Positions 11,300 to 30,553 of a DNA stretch of 64,000 nt are shown here, piece after piece (position 1 is the stretch's first letter; the number at the start of each line of letters is the position of its first letter). The DNA lies in contig NC_133292.1 of the NCBI RefSeq assembly GCF_005239225.2, positions 5,738,985 through 5,802,984 on the forward strand. Direction: 5' to 3'. The notes under the pieces were generated by a model, which was not told the DNA's origin, searched no databases, and was given only the letters and a program-made list of their open reading frames with translations. The stretch is from Populus alba (Eukaryota; Streptophyta; Magnoliopsida; Malpighiales; Salicaceae). The position numbers and the translations under genes were made by a program.

Positions 11300-12235
11300 C
11301 TATTGTTTCGTATGTCGAATGCCATCAAGCAATTCATTTCTTCCAGCCAATATTTTGGAGAAGAGAGAGTTTACTTCCTTGTCCAAACCATCCAGCAGCT
11401 GCTCGAATGCTTTCAATCTTCTCTGCATCTCCTCAGCTCGATGACTTACCTTTTCATTAGCTGTGGCCGCTGCAATACAATCTGCTGCATCTTTCAGCTC
11501 TTTAACCTCCTTTAACACAACCCCTCTATCCGTTACTGCTTCAGAAATACTCATGTCCAGTTTGATCACTGAAGAGTTAGAGAACATCCCAGTAGTCGAT
11601 TTTCTCATCTCCAAGTATGCCTTAGCATCACCGGACAGACCAGCCAACAGAACATAACATACCCAGAATCCTACACTCTTTAATTCAATCAAAGCTTGAT
11701 CAATGATCCATTCCTCACCAGAGCAAGGTCTTTCTTTCTCATCGTCAATGTTGTCTTGGCCTTTGAAATGCTTGATTGGACTGTTGAACTTGATTGCCTT
11801 GATATGCTCAATTGCCGAAGAAGGTGAACTCTCCACGAGGCTCAAAGAATGAGCCAAAGAAAGCCGAACTCTTTCTAAATGAGACAGAGAAGAGCTAACA
11901 GAGTTAAGAAGATCCAGCAAGCTCAAGCTATACTTGAGATATTCTTCAACAGACTGGGACTTCCATTTGCTCATATGGTAGTCTATATCCACAACCAGCT
12001 TTGCAAAAGCTTTATTGATGGAGGGTATAAGCTGAAAACATTGTAGAACCCATGAGAAGGACAGGATTTCCGACCCGGGCTTCAAATCCAAGCACAATTG
12101 GTGTACGCAATTTGAAACATCGGATCTAAAAGCCTGTAAAGAAGCGGATAAGGCTTCTGGTTGCTGGTGCTGATGGTGATTCTCCATCTTGGAGCATAGC
12201 TTGCTAATCCTTCCCACCAAGAGTACCATTCGCAA
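11300..12235 (-). CDS. BPS1-like protein (BYPASS1-related)
   Basis: Single-exon gene encoding 311 aa. It contains EALSASLQAFRSDVSNCVHQ, SILSFSW-type helices, LKYSLSLLDLLNSVSSSLSH and a C-terminal coiled coil (RAEEMQRRLKAFEQLLDGLD), the layout of plant BPS1-like proteins (At2g46080/At3g61500 type). BYPASS proteins limit production of a root-derived mobile signal that arrests shoot growth; the biochemical activity is unknown. A hydrophobic segment near SVGFWVCYVLLAGLSG could be membrane-associated or buried. The first ATG is at 12235, but the third residue (12229) is also Met and starts the family-typical MVLLV...ISKL, so translation may begin there. Its 3' end faces the MADS-box gene across about 680 bp. 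Confidence 0.8.
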   Translation of the reverse strand: MRMVLLVGRISKLCSKMENHHQHQQPEALSASLQAFRSDVSNCVHQLCLDLKPGSEILSFSWVLQCFQLIPSINKAFAKLVVDIDYHMSKWKSQSVEEYLKYSLSLLDLLNSVSSSLSHLERVRLSLAHSLSLVESSPSSAIEHIKAIKFNSPIKHFKGQDNIDDEKERPCSGEEWIIDQALIELKSVGFWVCYVLLAGLSGDAKAYLEMRKSTTGMFSNSSVIKLDMSISEAVTDRGVVLKEVKELKDAADCIAAATANEKVSHRAEEMQRRLKAFEQLLDGLDKEVNSLFSKILAGRNELLDGIRHTKQ

Positions 12236-13182
12236 CTCAATACAAAGCAGGTAGCTTTTCTTTCTGGTAGGTACACAAAGGTATATTTGAAAGTTTGGTT
12301 TTGGTCAATGTGTCTATAATGAAAGCAATATTAAATGGCCTATAAGTAGTAGTTCGACAAGTTGATATCTGACTTGGATTAACCCGAAACAGCAGCACAA
12401 AACGTGGGCGAAACCAGCAAGTCATGCGACCCTTGGAATGTTAATAATAAAATGGAAAAAAGGTAGCGGTCAAATGTGCTTATCTTATCGTATTGCATCT
12501 GCTTCTTCAGCTGCACTCAAACACGTTGTGTTATGGAATTCTTGGAATAGTAAAGTCCCAACCACAAGTCAACAACGTGCTTCGGAGGCCCACTTGTGCC
12601 TGCCTTCATGGACAAGCAAGACGAAGAAGGAAAACGAAGGAAAGAGGAGCTTCACCTCCCCCCGAATACCATCTCTGCCACAAATAGTTAATCAATATAA
12701 AAAGGTCGTGAATTGCTTGCAAAAGGTATGCTTGAAGACACGCTGCTGACTGGAATCAGATCAGATCATCCTAGCTTTATAACAGGGGCATGTTCTTATT
12801 TACACCCGGCCTTGTTAATGTGTTTATCAACGAGAATCCAAGTTCCATACAATATCAAATAATCCTTGCCCCCCGAGTTCAAGTGATCGATATAATAAAA
12901 ATAAAGTTTACTGTTGGATATTAGAAGGATGATGAGCTTCTCCAACCAAATTTATCAAAAATTTCTCATCAAAGTGATGATGAAATGATCAAATAGAAAT
13001 ACTGTGTCTGTTCCTATCACCCCTCAAAAAGTATCCTACATTAAAGTACTATACATTTTCGTGTGGGTTTCTTCTTAGGATTGTTGAGCTGATAAGCTTT
13101 TGACAGATGAAGCGATTCTATTGGCAAAGATACCTTTAATCTTGCAACTTGATGAAAGCTACACGCGTGGAATATTAATAAC
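12236..13182. other. Upstream region of the BPS1-like gene
   Basis: Presumed promoter and leader of the BPS1-like gene for the first several hundred bases. An open stretch on the plus strand at 12438-12749 has no recognisable domain and I do not call it a gene. The rest shows nothing clear. Confidence 0.35.
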
Positions 13183-13280
13183 GATAGTTTTTTTTTAAAG
13201 ATTTTTATTTATAAATATATTAAAATAATATCTTTTTTATTTTTAAAAATTTATTTTATTTAAAAAAAATATAAAAACCC
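13183..13280. mobile_element. MITE-like repeat, partial copy 2
   Basis: Contains the family core: TATATTAAAATAATATC followed by TTTTTATTTTTAAAAATT. The terminal parts are missing, so this is a fragment. Confidence 0.4.
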
Positions 13281-13850
13281 ATGGTCACTAAGCCCATGTC
13301 TCTCCCAGGGCCTGACCTGTTTCGAGAACTCAAAATATCCATCAGAGAAAGTCCAGCTCTGGCTGGGCTAGGGCGGCCAGACTCGACTACTCTGTTCCAA
13401 GAGCATACCAGCCCAGGCTATCACCTCATATGGTAAGTGGGCTTGGGCTGATATGATATGGAAGGCCTCACAAACTACTGATGGGCCCCGAGGCGGTCCG
13501 TCCCCAAGTCTCTCGCCGCGATTTCCCGAGTGGTAATATTCCTCGAGCCAGACAGAGGAAAGAAGGTCTAACATTCCATTTTTCTCTTTCTTGGAAGTGC
13601 ATGGACAGACGGAGAGTGGTGGTCGGAATGAAGTTGGCACCATTGAAGAATGAAAAGTGCTAAAAAACAAGAGCTGATGCTTCTGGAAAACTTCCAAAAA
13701 GATGACAGGCAACACTGACAATTATTGGGGGGGACTTCTTGGGTGGATAATGTGGCTTCTTTGAGGACCAAAGGCGATATAGAGACGCTATTTCGGGTTA
13801 TTAGCACAAAAAGATTTAAATTTTTGTCATGGCTGCAAGACATTTTAGAG
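13281..13850. other. GC-richer island of unknown origin
   Basis: About 570 bp clearly richer in GC than the flanks, directly after a MITE fragment. Open stretches occur on both strands, none with a family I recognise. It could be a piece of an LTR retrotransposon or an old gene fragment; nothing decides between these. Confidence 0.3.
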
Positions 13851-14935
13851 TAATATTACAATTCATACTTGTCGCAATTTCAAAACAGTGTATATAAAGA
13901 AATTATGATTGAAAAATATGATATTTAGTAAATATTCTTTTTTATGTTGGGGGAGAAGAATGGAGATTGGGTTTAATTTTGTTGGATATCACGATAGCGA
14001 CATCCATGAAAAGCCATGTTTTTTTAATCACGACCGGCTAATATTTTGCTATTTTGTTAGTGTTTTTTTAAATTGTAATTATTCACCAATATTTTAATTT
14101 ACTGTGCTAGCTTTTTTAAATAAAAAAAATCATAAAAAAATATTAAGGATGGATTATATGGTGTCACAATTTTTATTGCCAACGTCATAACCTATGCCAT
14201 AGCAATTTTTTGGACAAATTAGATAATTAGTATACAAAATTAAAACGAAATGGCAAATTAACACAGTAATAAAAAAGGTTAGTAAAACAACACATTTTTT
14301 AATATCATGATTCTGAATCGTGATATCAATTAAATTCTGGATAAATTGGTTGAGTAATACTGAAAAATAAAAAATAATCATTGTATGAACAATTATTTTT
14401 TAAGATTTTAATTAGAATTTATTTTTTAGTTTACAAGCCGAACAAAGATGTATATTTAAACTAATAAAACATATTTGAAATAAAATTTTTCTAAAAAAAT
14501 ATTTTTTTTATAAAATAATCGATTGGTTCATACAACTGAATCAATCAGTTGACTGATTGAATTAGAGAATTGACAATGATATTATATGTTAAGTTATCGT
14601 ATTTCAAAAGTATAACAATTATCTTGTTATATTTAAAAATAGCGATATTTAGTAAATACACGTTTTAAAAGCATGACAAAATAAAATGTATGCTATTTCA
14701 CTCAATTTTTGTTTAAAATGATATTATTCTATTAGAACTTTTAGTTTACCAATTTGATTTTTCTTAAAAAAATCAATATTTTTATATGATTTTGTATGAA
14801 TTCTTGTAATCGCATCCCATGCCCCACTTTTGATTATTGGTTTGCAAAGGGCAAAAAAACAAAAAACATCTCAATTCTCAACCTAACAGTTAAATTACTG
14901 CAGCAAATTTGGTGTGTGCTCGAACCAAAACCATA
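13851..14935. other. AT-rich intergenic DNA
   Basis: Long A and T runs with no sustained coding signal on either strand. Nothing supported here. Confidence 0.6.
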
Positions 14936-15375
14936 TTCTTAACGCAACCGACGGGAGTGGCCGCCCCAACGGTCTTGTCACCGTCCTTTTAGCCAGCACC
15001 CCACACTTCGGAGTTCTGACTACACATTCTGTTCTATTCCCTCTATGCCTTTGGTTAACTTTTCATGGTGGTTATGTGCCTCATGGCTCCTAGCTAGCTG
15101 GGTTCGGGAGGGGACCCTTCTCGGACATCACCTGTCTTCCTGCTCCTGCTTTTGTAGGCTTCCACGTCACTTTTCCAGGCAGTTGCAGCAAAACAAGGAA
15201 TATTACGTTGACTTCAGTGGACCCCACATCATGTCCATATTTTTTTTTCCAAAAGATAAAATAATTGCACTGTTATCCATTGATGTAAAGGTAAAACCAA
15301 TCCCGCCTACTTTCGGCTTCCCCAGCCCCCGGACCGTCAAGGGTAGTCCAATAATACATTATTCGCATATTGTCA
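14936..15375. other. GC-richer unassigned block
   Basis: This block contrasts with about 1 kb of AT-rich DNA on each side. It contains a CACGTCA-type bZIP core (within TTCCACGTCACTTTTCC) and pyrimidine-rich tracts, so it could be an old promoter or exon remnant. An open stretch at 15045-15386 has no recognisable domain. Confidence 0.25.
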
Positions 15376-15389
15376 GGATTTTTTAAGAA

Positions 15390-16690
15390 ATAGCATAGTT
15401 TGGTAAAAAGTTATGCAAGAAAAAATAATACATCTTAAACACAGCTATATTTTAAAATATTAATTTTATATATAATTTTTATTTTATATATTTTTCTACA
15501 CAAAATGTTTCAAAATATTTTTTTTACAAATTAATTAACCTGAATAAAAACTAATTAAAACTTTCGTAAAGATGTAATGATAAAAAAATAAAATCTAAGA
15601 TTTAATAGCTAAGAAAAAAAAAAATAGAGTGACACGAAAAAAGAGAAGGAATAGATCACAGGGACAAACTAGTCCTCTTCTCTCCATGCCCATTATTTTA
15701 GTAAACGGAGGTAAATATTTTACAATGCACATGAACAGTTGTTTCAATTAAAAAAAGAACAGTATAAGTCAACTATAACCAAGGGTGTCTCGTAAAATGA
15801 TTTTAATTTAATATTTTTCTATTTTTATACAATTTTATTATTTTATTGTTTTAATCATGTTTAGGATACAAATAAATAAGAAAATATAGGTATGGATATA
15901 AATTCTATGAATGTTTTTATTTATTTATTTAATATTAGTAGCAATTATAAAAAGTAAAAATATAACATAAATTATATCCCTAAACATTTCTTAATATTTT
16001 TTTTGATCACTTGTATTTAGTAATATAGTTGAGAACTCTTGAAAAAGCCCTGAAGAATAACAAAATTAGATAATGATTTTGTTGTTGTTGTTATTGTTAT
16101 TATTAGTAGTGTCTGGAAAAAGATATTACAAAAAAATATTAATATTTTATCTGAAAGAGTCAAAGATAATATAAGATGACAACCAAAAATATATTATAAG
16201 AAAAATTAACCCAATTTAATAATCTAATAAATTCTGATGTAATCTAACTATTATTATTTTAGATTTTAATTGGTGGCCATGGTGATTTAATAAACTTATT
16301 TTATATTATTTAAGGTTTCATGTATAGTTTTAAAATCTGGCCGGGGGTCAACTTGGAATCCAAGACTGGAACCATTAGTTTTTGTTATTAGTTTTTGTTT
16401 TTTTTCTAAAAAAGGAGAAGTTAATTAAACTACGTATACTAACAACTTGCTTAATGTGAAAAAAAAAATTAAAAAAAGGTATTAAAATTCTTATTTTAGT
16501 TATAAAACTAATAAAATTGAATTCATTGGCAAAGAAAAACAAAGTTCGACTCATTATAATTATGAAAAAATTGATCATCAAATGTTAATGTAATTAGTTC
16601 TTCTCTCTTCTTCATTTTTTGTTGCAGTTGAGAACTTAAGAGAGGCTCGGCAAGGAACTTATCGCAGGAAGGAGGCGATGTTGCTTTATT
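15390..16690. other. AT-rich intergenic DNA with a GTT/ATT microsatellite
   Basis: No gene seen. A trinucleotide tract of GTT/ATT type lies at about 16079-16110. Confidence 0.55.
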
Positions 16691-16925
16691 TTCGAACCGG
16701 TTTAATTTTAAATAAAAAAAATAGTTAAATTAAATTTTTTTAAAAAGAATTTAAAATTGATTCAAATCAACCGGTTTCAGTTCAGTTTATTTTTTATGAC
16801 AAAAACCGGTTCAAACCGGTTTGGCTCAGTTTTTTTTCAATTTTTTCGGTTTGAATTCTGTTTGGTTTGATTTTTTCGGTTTCAAGCTTATAAAACTAAA
16901 ACCAAACCAGTCAGTTTTTTAAAAA
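16691..16925. repeat. AACCGGTTT-rich repeat
   Basis: The palindromic motif AACCGGTT and its derivatives (AACCGG, TTCGGTTT) recur at least eight times in 235 bp with T-rich spacers, including the closely paired AAACCGGTTCAAACCGGTTT. Internal self-similarity in both orientations suggests a foldback or degenerate interspersed repeat. Confidence 0.55.
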
Positions 16926-18180
16926 TTTTAATTATTTTTTTTATTGTTTAGTTTTTTTAATTATTGTTTTATGAATTTTTTCAGTTTAATTAATTTTTTA
17001 GTATTTTTTACTGTGATGATGATATTTGAGCTACAATCCGACTGAACTCACTGGCTGTTTCTTCTAATTATGAAAAAAAAAACATTTCAAATTATAACAA
17101 CATGACAAAGATAATAATAATATATAATGGGATTGGTGGAGCAAAATTCCGATTATCAAATCAAGTAAAGCATAATAAATTCATTCAAAAAGTTCATGAT
17201 TATCCGAGTTATATTTTATTCTAAATCAAAAAAAGATATTGGTCAGTTAATTAACATAAAAAAGTCCAAACTTTTCTGAAGTCAATATTAAAGAATTTGT
17301 TAAAAAAAGAAGAATGGTACAATGTCCTTTCAATAATAAAAAAAATTAATTCAGATTAACCTGATTATTCAATGCTCTAGATTTTTATTTAGGTCAAATA
17401 TTGGACTGAATTGACAATTATACTCTCAAACTAAAATTTTATTTAAAATCAAATATCAAAAAATTTAATAATGCATACAGAAGTTATAATGATAACATAT
17501 GAGCGTAAATGGTTGTACATGTGAATCTTGAATTCACAATTTTATTTTTTAAAAAACAAGACCTTTAATTAATTTTAAAAACCCTATCTTTATCAGGAAA
17601 ATCCAAAGGTTTGAAGGAAATTAACACAAAATCCAAACTAGGACAATAAATCTAAAAAAACATAGGAAAAACAACAAAAGTATCCCAAATAATAATTTTT
17701 AGGTCTAATTAATTTGGGGAAATCCAACTATTCAATAAGCAACGAAATACATAAGAAAACTCCTTGTAAAATTATCTAAAAAAAATTGAAGACAGTCTAA
17801 TAATTGTATCTTCTAATATTATCGTGATTTTAAGTCATTAATGTGGTCAAATTTTATGTCACATGTTCATTTAAACACTCAAAAGCTTCAATTCTACAAT
17901 CATGGCTGCATCATTTAGCCCGTCTACGGAAATTGAAAAGGACTTCTTTTTGTGCCAGTTGCCAAATAACATGAGATAGTATTAAGAACTTCATCGAATC
18001 TCGAAGAGGAGTTTTGTCAAGAAACAGCGAAAAGTCTTGTTTTTACATGCACGGTGATCGCTACAGGCTAACAACCGAAGCATTTATTTTTCCCGTCAGT
18101 TTTACGGTACTTGTTTACATTAATAGTTACTAATAAAATATATAATTACTATCATAAAATTCAGATAGCCTCTGTTGATA
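16926..18180. other. AT-rich intergenic DNA
   Basis: No coding or RNA gene seen on either strand. Confidence 0.55.
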
Positions 18181-18184
18181 GATC

Positions 18185-18320
18185 CATGACCCGGCTTGCT
18201 TGGAATTCGAGCCCGGTCCAGATCTAAGTAAAAACTTCACATGTAAGTTGCCTGGCAAAACCCGACCGATCCAGTAGGTTGATTCGGAACCGGGCGACCC
18301 AATCAAATCTGGCCGAGACT
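18185..18320. repeat. CCCGG/ACCCG-containing dispersed repeat
   Basis: Short GC-rich stretch with repeated ACCCGGC, CCCGGTCC, AACCCGACC and ACCGGGCGACCC motifs. Related, more degraded ACCTGG/AACCCG strings occur at 19068-19140, 62680-62730 and 63895-63998, so it looks like one member of an old dispersed family. Confidence 0.4.
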
Positions 18321-18414
18321 TGACCTCTGTTTTTTTATATACACAGCCGTGAAACGATGTTGTCTTCATGTTGTGAAGACGAACAATGCAAAATTGCAAA
18401 CAAAGAAAACCCAA

Positions 18415-18792
18415 TTAAAGAAAAAGCAATTTTGATCCATAGCTCCTGTGCCCGTAATACATCTCCACCCCAAACACGGCGTCTTCTTCGTCAATGGGCT
18501 CTACCCTTATCAGCAGCCTCTCGTAGTGATCCTTACTCATTCCCTCCAATTCATCGAGCCTGGATAACCCCTGCCTCAACACAGTGTATAACTCGCCAAT
18601 GACCAGGTGAGGCTCGGTAGCATCTGGAAGGTTGAGAAGGAATGGGACCCTGTAGGGCCCACAGGCAAGCAAGTAGTTTACAATGGTTCTGTAGATTCCA
18701 TTGAAGATAGCATCCTCGATTTATATCAGATACTACATCAAGACATAATTGGAAAAGTTCATTTTCAAAGTTCCATATGTGAATATAAGCGT
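18415..18792 (-). pseudogene. Gamma-glutamylcyclotransferase (AIG2-like) pseudogene
   Basis: Read on the minus strand from about 18792, one frame gives LIFTYGTLKMNFSNYVLM, then ACGPYRVPFLLNLP, GELYTVLRQGLSRLDELEG and a YYGHRSYG segment. These are the ordered motifs of plant GGCT/AIG2-like proteins (At3g02910 type): the YGTL substrate-binding loop and the Glu of DELEG. Two in-frame stops, TAG at 18733-18735 and TAA at 18721-18723, interrupt it where the family has codons such as Gln or Lys. No start codon precedes the YGTL loop in frame, and the frame ends early without the usual C-terminal helix. It is therefore a broken copy, otherwise still in register, implying fairly recent loss. No poly(A) tail is evident, so a processed origin is not shown. 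Confidence 0.8.
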
Positions 18793-18799
18793 TGTTGTT

Positions 18800-19930
18800 G
18801 ATGCATGATTGTTGTTGTTTTCTGTTTCGATGCCCATGTGTTTTCTCTCTCTCTCTTTATGATTCTCTTTCTCTACATTGCTGTTGTTTTCTTGTTCTCT
18901 CTTTACATTGCTGTTGCTTTCTTGTTATGTGCATAAACACTTATTTGTAGTCGGAAAGCGGATTGATGAGAGAGGGATAAGAGAGGAATTGTATTTATAG
19001 AAATTTTTATTTAATTTATCAAAAACATTTGAGCCATGATTTTTTATTTGATTTTTTTTTTATTCACCTGGATTAACCTGGTCAATTTATTTAACACATA
19101 ATTTGATCATTAGACCAGATCAATTATTGGATCAGGTTTTAAAACTATGATTATTACAACTGATTCCTACAAGTAATGAAATGAGAGAAAAATCCACGCT
19201 CGGGTCCACCAACACTGTTTTCTAAACCTACCTCATAATATTATTTTTATATATTTAAATATCAATTTCTCTTTTCTCTTTTTGTCTTGTTCTCCGTAAT
19301 TATCGATAATATTGCAAATAAAAGTTTTCATAAGTTGAAAAACAACATTACAGGTGGAAATTAGCAAAGAAGTATTTTTTTCTTACAATTCTTATTTAGT
19401 TCGGTGCACGCAATTTGACCGATATACTAGAAAAAACACCGCTGCTCTGCTGTAGATTATTGTATCCAATCACTTATGTCACATATTGGCCAGGAACACA
19501 AATGATAAATCACAGATACCCATGTTCACTAGCTGGCCGAACAAGTGTAACTCCCATGGATTGATTGAAACATGTGATTACTAATATAATATAATGATTG
19601 TTAGAAGTTATATAATTATTAATTTTAAAATTTATAATATTAGTTAAAATATACACAAATTAATTTAAATATCTACATTAATAAAAAAAAATAACTCAAA
19701 TGGCACGACATGATTGGTGTGAAAGGGGAAAAAAAGAAACATATATCATAAATTAATCTCCCAGGCACCATGACTGGACCACTTCCCTTTAATTATTGTT
19801 AAAAAAAATGGTAAAAATCTCATTTGCATTAAATTTGGGAAATTAATCGGGGGGGCAACTATTACATAATTATATAGACTCCATATTCTGATCTGGGGAC
19901 ATTATTGACTTTGTGGCGAGCTCTTTGCAA
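18800..19930. other. Intergenic DNA with CT microsatellite
   Basis: A CT run near 18845-18857 and a partial direct repeat (TTTACATTGCTGTTG and TCTACATTGCTGTTG) are visible; the rest is AT-rich. No gene is supported. Confidence 0.5.
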
Positions 19931-19931
19931 G

Positions 19932-19938
19932 TATAAAA
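19932..19938 (+). promoter_or_regulatory. TATA box of carboxypeptidase gene A
   Basis: TATAAAA lies 96 bp before the proposed start codon, followed by a C/T-rich stretch suited to a plant transcription start. Confidence 0.55.
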
Positions 19939-20033
19939 CTCCCCCATCACTCTACAGCTACAGAGCCGGTGGATTAAGGCAATCTTCTTAATTTTGTTTA
20001 GTGCATGTTTTGGAAGTAACGAAAAGAAATACC

Positions 20034-24639
<4,606 letters not shown>

Positions 24640-25780
24640 ATCCATTTCTCTGTAATTTTATTCAAACAATCATTTCTTATATATTTATAAGAAATACTAT
24701 TCCATAAGGGTAATTAGAAAAGGGAAGTTTATTTCTTTTCTGTATCTATTAATTTTATTTTGAAAATAATTTCTTTCAATTTAAATAAAAATATAGTAAA
24801 TTTTAAAGTCTTACTAAAAAAAATTAACAAAGTATCTCTAGCATTTTTGCTCTGTGGATAATCTCCAAATAGATCTCTAATAAAAATAATGTTACACAAC
24901 ATGAATATGGAAGTGAATGTTTTTGCGGTTAGCTTTTGAAAATATTTTTTACTTGAAAAAATATTTAATATGCATAATTCTTCTCAATGAAAAATATCCA
25001 AAATATCTTACATCACAATATTAATCCTTACTATATATATACAAAAACTGAACTCTTAAAAAATATTTGATTGACTATTATATTCTTAATATGTGTACCT
25101 GTATGTATGTATCGTATTAATTTCTATTATTAATATGTAATTAAATTCAACCCATCCCTAATTAAGAAAATCAAAACCAACATTGAAAGAAATTATTAAA
25201 AACCTAAAAAGATTGATTGATCTTGTTTTTATTTATATTTAAATTATTAACCATATAAAATCTAAAATAACATAGAATAAGTTTCTTAAATTACTCCTAA
25301 TTTAGGAAGTACATTATTAACACTTTATTTTGTCAATGAAAAATCTAAAAAAACTTGGAAAAGAAGCTTTAAAAATATTTAATATATAATATTAGACGAT
25401 TTCCATTTATCTCAGCAAACAACACATTGTGTGAATTTTTTTTTTACATTCATAATTTGTTTTTTGATTTTTTACAAAGAAATGGAATGGAACCGCAAAT
25501 GTCTGATTGACATTTATATTCTTAATATGCGTGTATGTATCTTAGACATTTGCCTTCAGACCTGAATAAATTAAAGGATTTTATTGAATTTTTTTTTATC
25601 CTTAGGGACCTAATTTGGAGGTTACCAGTATTTATAATAAGGAGATATTAATTAGTATTTTCCCCAGAAAAATAGAATGGAACCGCAAATGCCTGCGGGA
25701 CCGGAAACAACACTTGATTGATTCGGTCTTTATCAAGACATGCACAAGCACCTGGAAACTCGCATCCTTTTAGTTCCAGG
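24640..25780. other. 3' flank of SCPL copy A, AT-rich
   Basis: Probable 3' UTR for the first 150 bp or so, then AT-rich DNA. A string shared by 25490-25510 and 25678-25692 (TGGAACCGCAAATG) is a short local direct repeat. No gene seen. Confidence 0.5.
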
Positions 25781-25789
25781 AAGGCAGGA

Positions 25790-26032
25790 ACAATGGTCAA
25801 ACACCTGAATTTCGAAGCTGATCACAAGCTAACGTTATCAGAAAAAAAGTACGAGGATGTCTTTCCCGCTAACATTCTATTAACCTGGTCAAAGGGATCT
25901 CAGAAACTAACTGTGGAATCGGACTCTGCTATTGTTATCGATCTTATCACAAAGAATAAAATAAATATTAACAGAAATTACAGCCTCATCATGAAAGCTA
26001 GGGACCTGTTAGCAAGGGAGTGGGAGGTTTAA
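25790..26032 (+). pseudogene. RNase H-like retroelement fragment
   Basis: The open segment includes SQKLTVESDSAIVIDLI and LIMKARDLLAREWEV, matching the middle of the plant RNase H-like (RVT_3) domain, where ESDS holds a catalytic Asp and xxREWEV precedes the usual H..REAN motif. It ends with a stop directly after WEV, so the last catalytic motif is missing, and no reverse transcriptase lies nearby. It is best read as a scrap of a LINE-type element or an RNase H gene left between the two carboxypeptidase copies. Confidence 0.55.
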
Positions 26033-26714
26033 TTAGACGACTCATGTTTATAGGAGAGTAAATTTTATAGGAAGATTTGTATTTTTGATGATCCACCTGC
26101 GGATATTCTTACCACTTTAATCAACATAATAATAATAAAAATAAGTAAATAAAAAAAAAATTTCTAAAAAGCCCTGTGAATTTTGTTTTTTTTGGGTGAT
26201 TTTTTTTAGAAACTAGTATTTTAGAATTTTGTTTTTTAATTATTAGTTTTTTTCATAGGAAACTAGGATTTTTTATGTGAGTGATCTTGATTACCTAGAT
26301 TAGTCATAGCTACATTATTTGAAAAGCATAATAAATTCATATTCCATGATCGATCTTCTTCACTTTTTTTTTTTCTCTCTGTCTTGATTATTTGGATCTC
26401 TTTCTAGAATAAGGTTTGATTATCCATATCAAGCACCATTAGCATCAAAACTAGAATTTATTTATAGGATATATACCACTAATCACCCTAAAATCTCTTG
26501 CACTACATACATTGTTGTGCTATTTATTAGAATGATAATGGCTAAATATATCTATAGAAAACAAATTATATAAAGGGACGGATATTTGTTTCCAAATAGA
26601 AATTAAGGTTTCATAAATAGGATCAGGAATTTAATGAAACGGTCAATGAATATCATCTCTCAGCCGTGGGTTCTCCTTGTAGTCTCATGCTAGGTTATTC
26701 CAGTTACAATATCA

Positions 26715-26721
26715 TATAAAA
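26715..26721 (+). promoter_or_regulatory. TATA box of carboxypeptidase gene B
   Basis: TATAAAA is 103 bp before the start codon, nearly the same distance as in copy A (102 bp). Confidence 0.5.
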
Positions 26722-26817
26722 ATTGAAAAAACATTTGTCCTAAACCTTTTCTTGCTTTCTATTTCTTTTTTTTTCTCGGTTTTTTATGTTTTGAGGAGAG
26801 GGAGAAAGAAAAACACG

Positions 26818-30044
<3,227 letters not shown>

Positions 30045-30553
30045 CCAAAGTCAAAACATAGTGCCTTATTATTTCTTTTGTTACGTAAGCTTGCAATTCT
30101 TTGTTTCACTTCTGGAAACAATAGTCTGATAGGCTTGTTTTCGCTTTCCTTGTGTTCGTTAACAAGCCAGAATTCTTTGGGGAGGAAGCTATACTCCTGC
30201 TGTGATAATCAGTTACCTAAACAACTTGACACAATGCCATGAAAAAATATTTTCCCTTGCAATTAAAGTTATACACGATTCACAGGAAGTCAGAAACAGA
30301 ATATCGTTGTTTCAATAATTCAAAATATTATTGATTACAGAAAGAATACATTTTATAGTTGATATGAAAGAGACACTATAACAAGCAACCCCATAAATCT
30401 TTACGTGTCAAAGCCATCAATTATCTCCACACAAGGGATGTGTATCAATGGCCAGTACACTCTATTCTCCTTGGAGCAGCGCTGTGTCAGTAACAGACAA
30501 TCCCTGATGCTGAATCTTCCTAGTGCACGACGTAGGCATTACCTAGGCAACGA

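Noticed and set aside
12438..12749. 103-codon plus-strand open frame upstream of the BPS1-like gene
   Set aside because: No recognisable domain, and it overlaps the presumed promoter of the divergently placed gene.
15045..15386. 113-codon plus-strand open frame
   Set aside because: Composition is Trp/Cys/Ser-rich without any motif; it sits in an unassigned GC-richer block and lacks supporting features.
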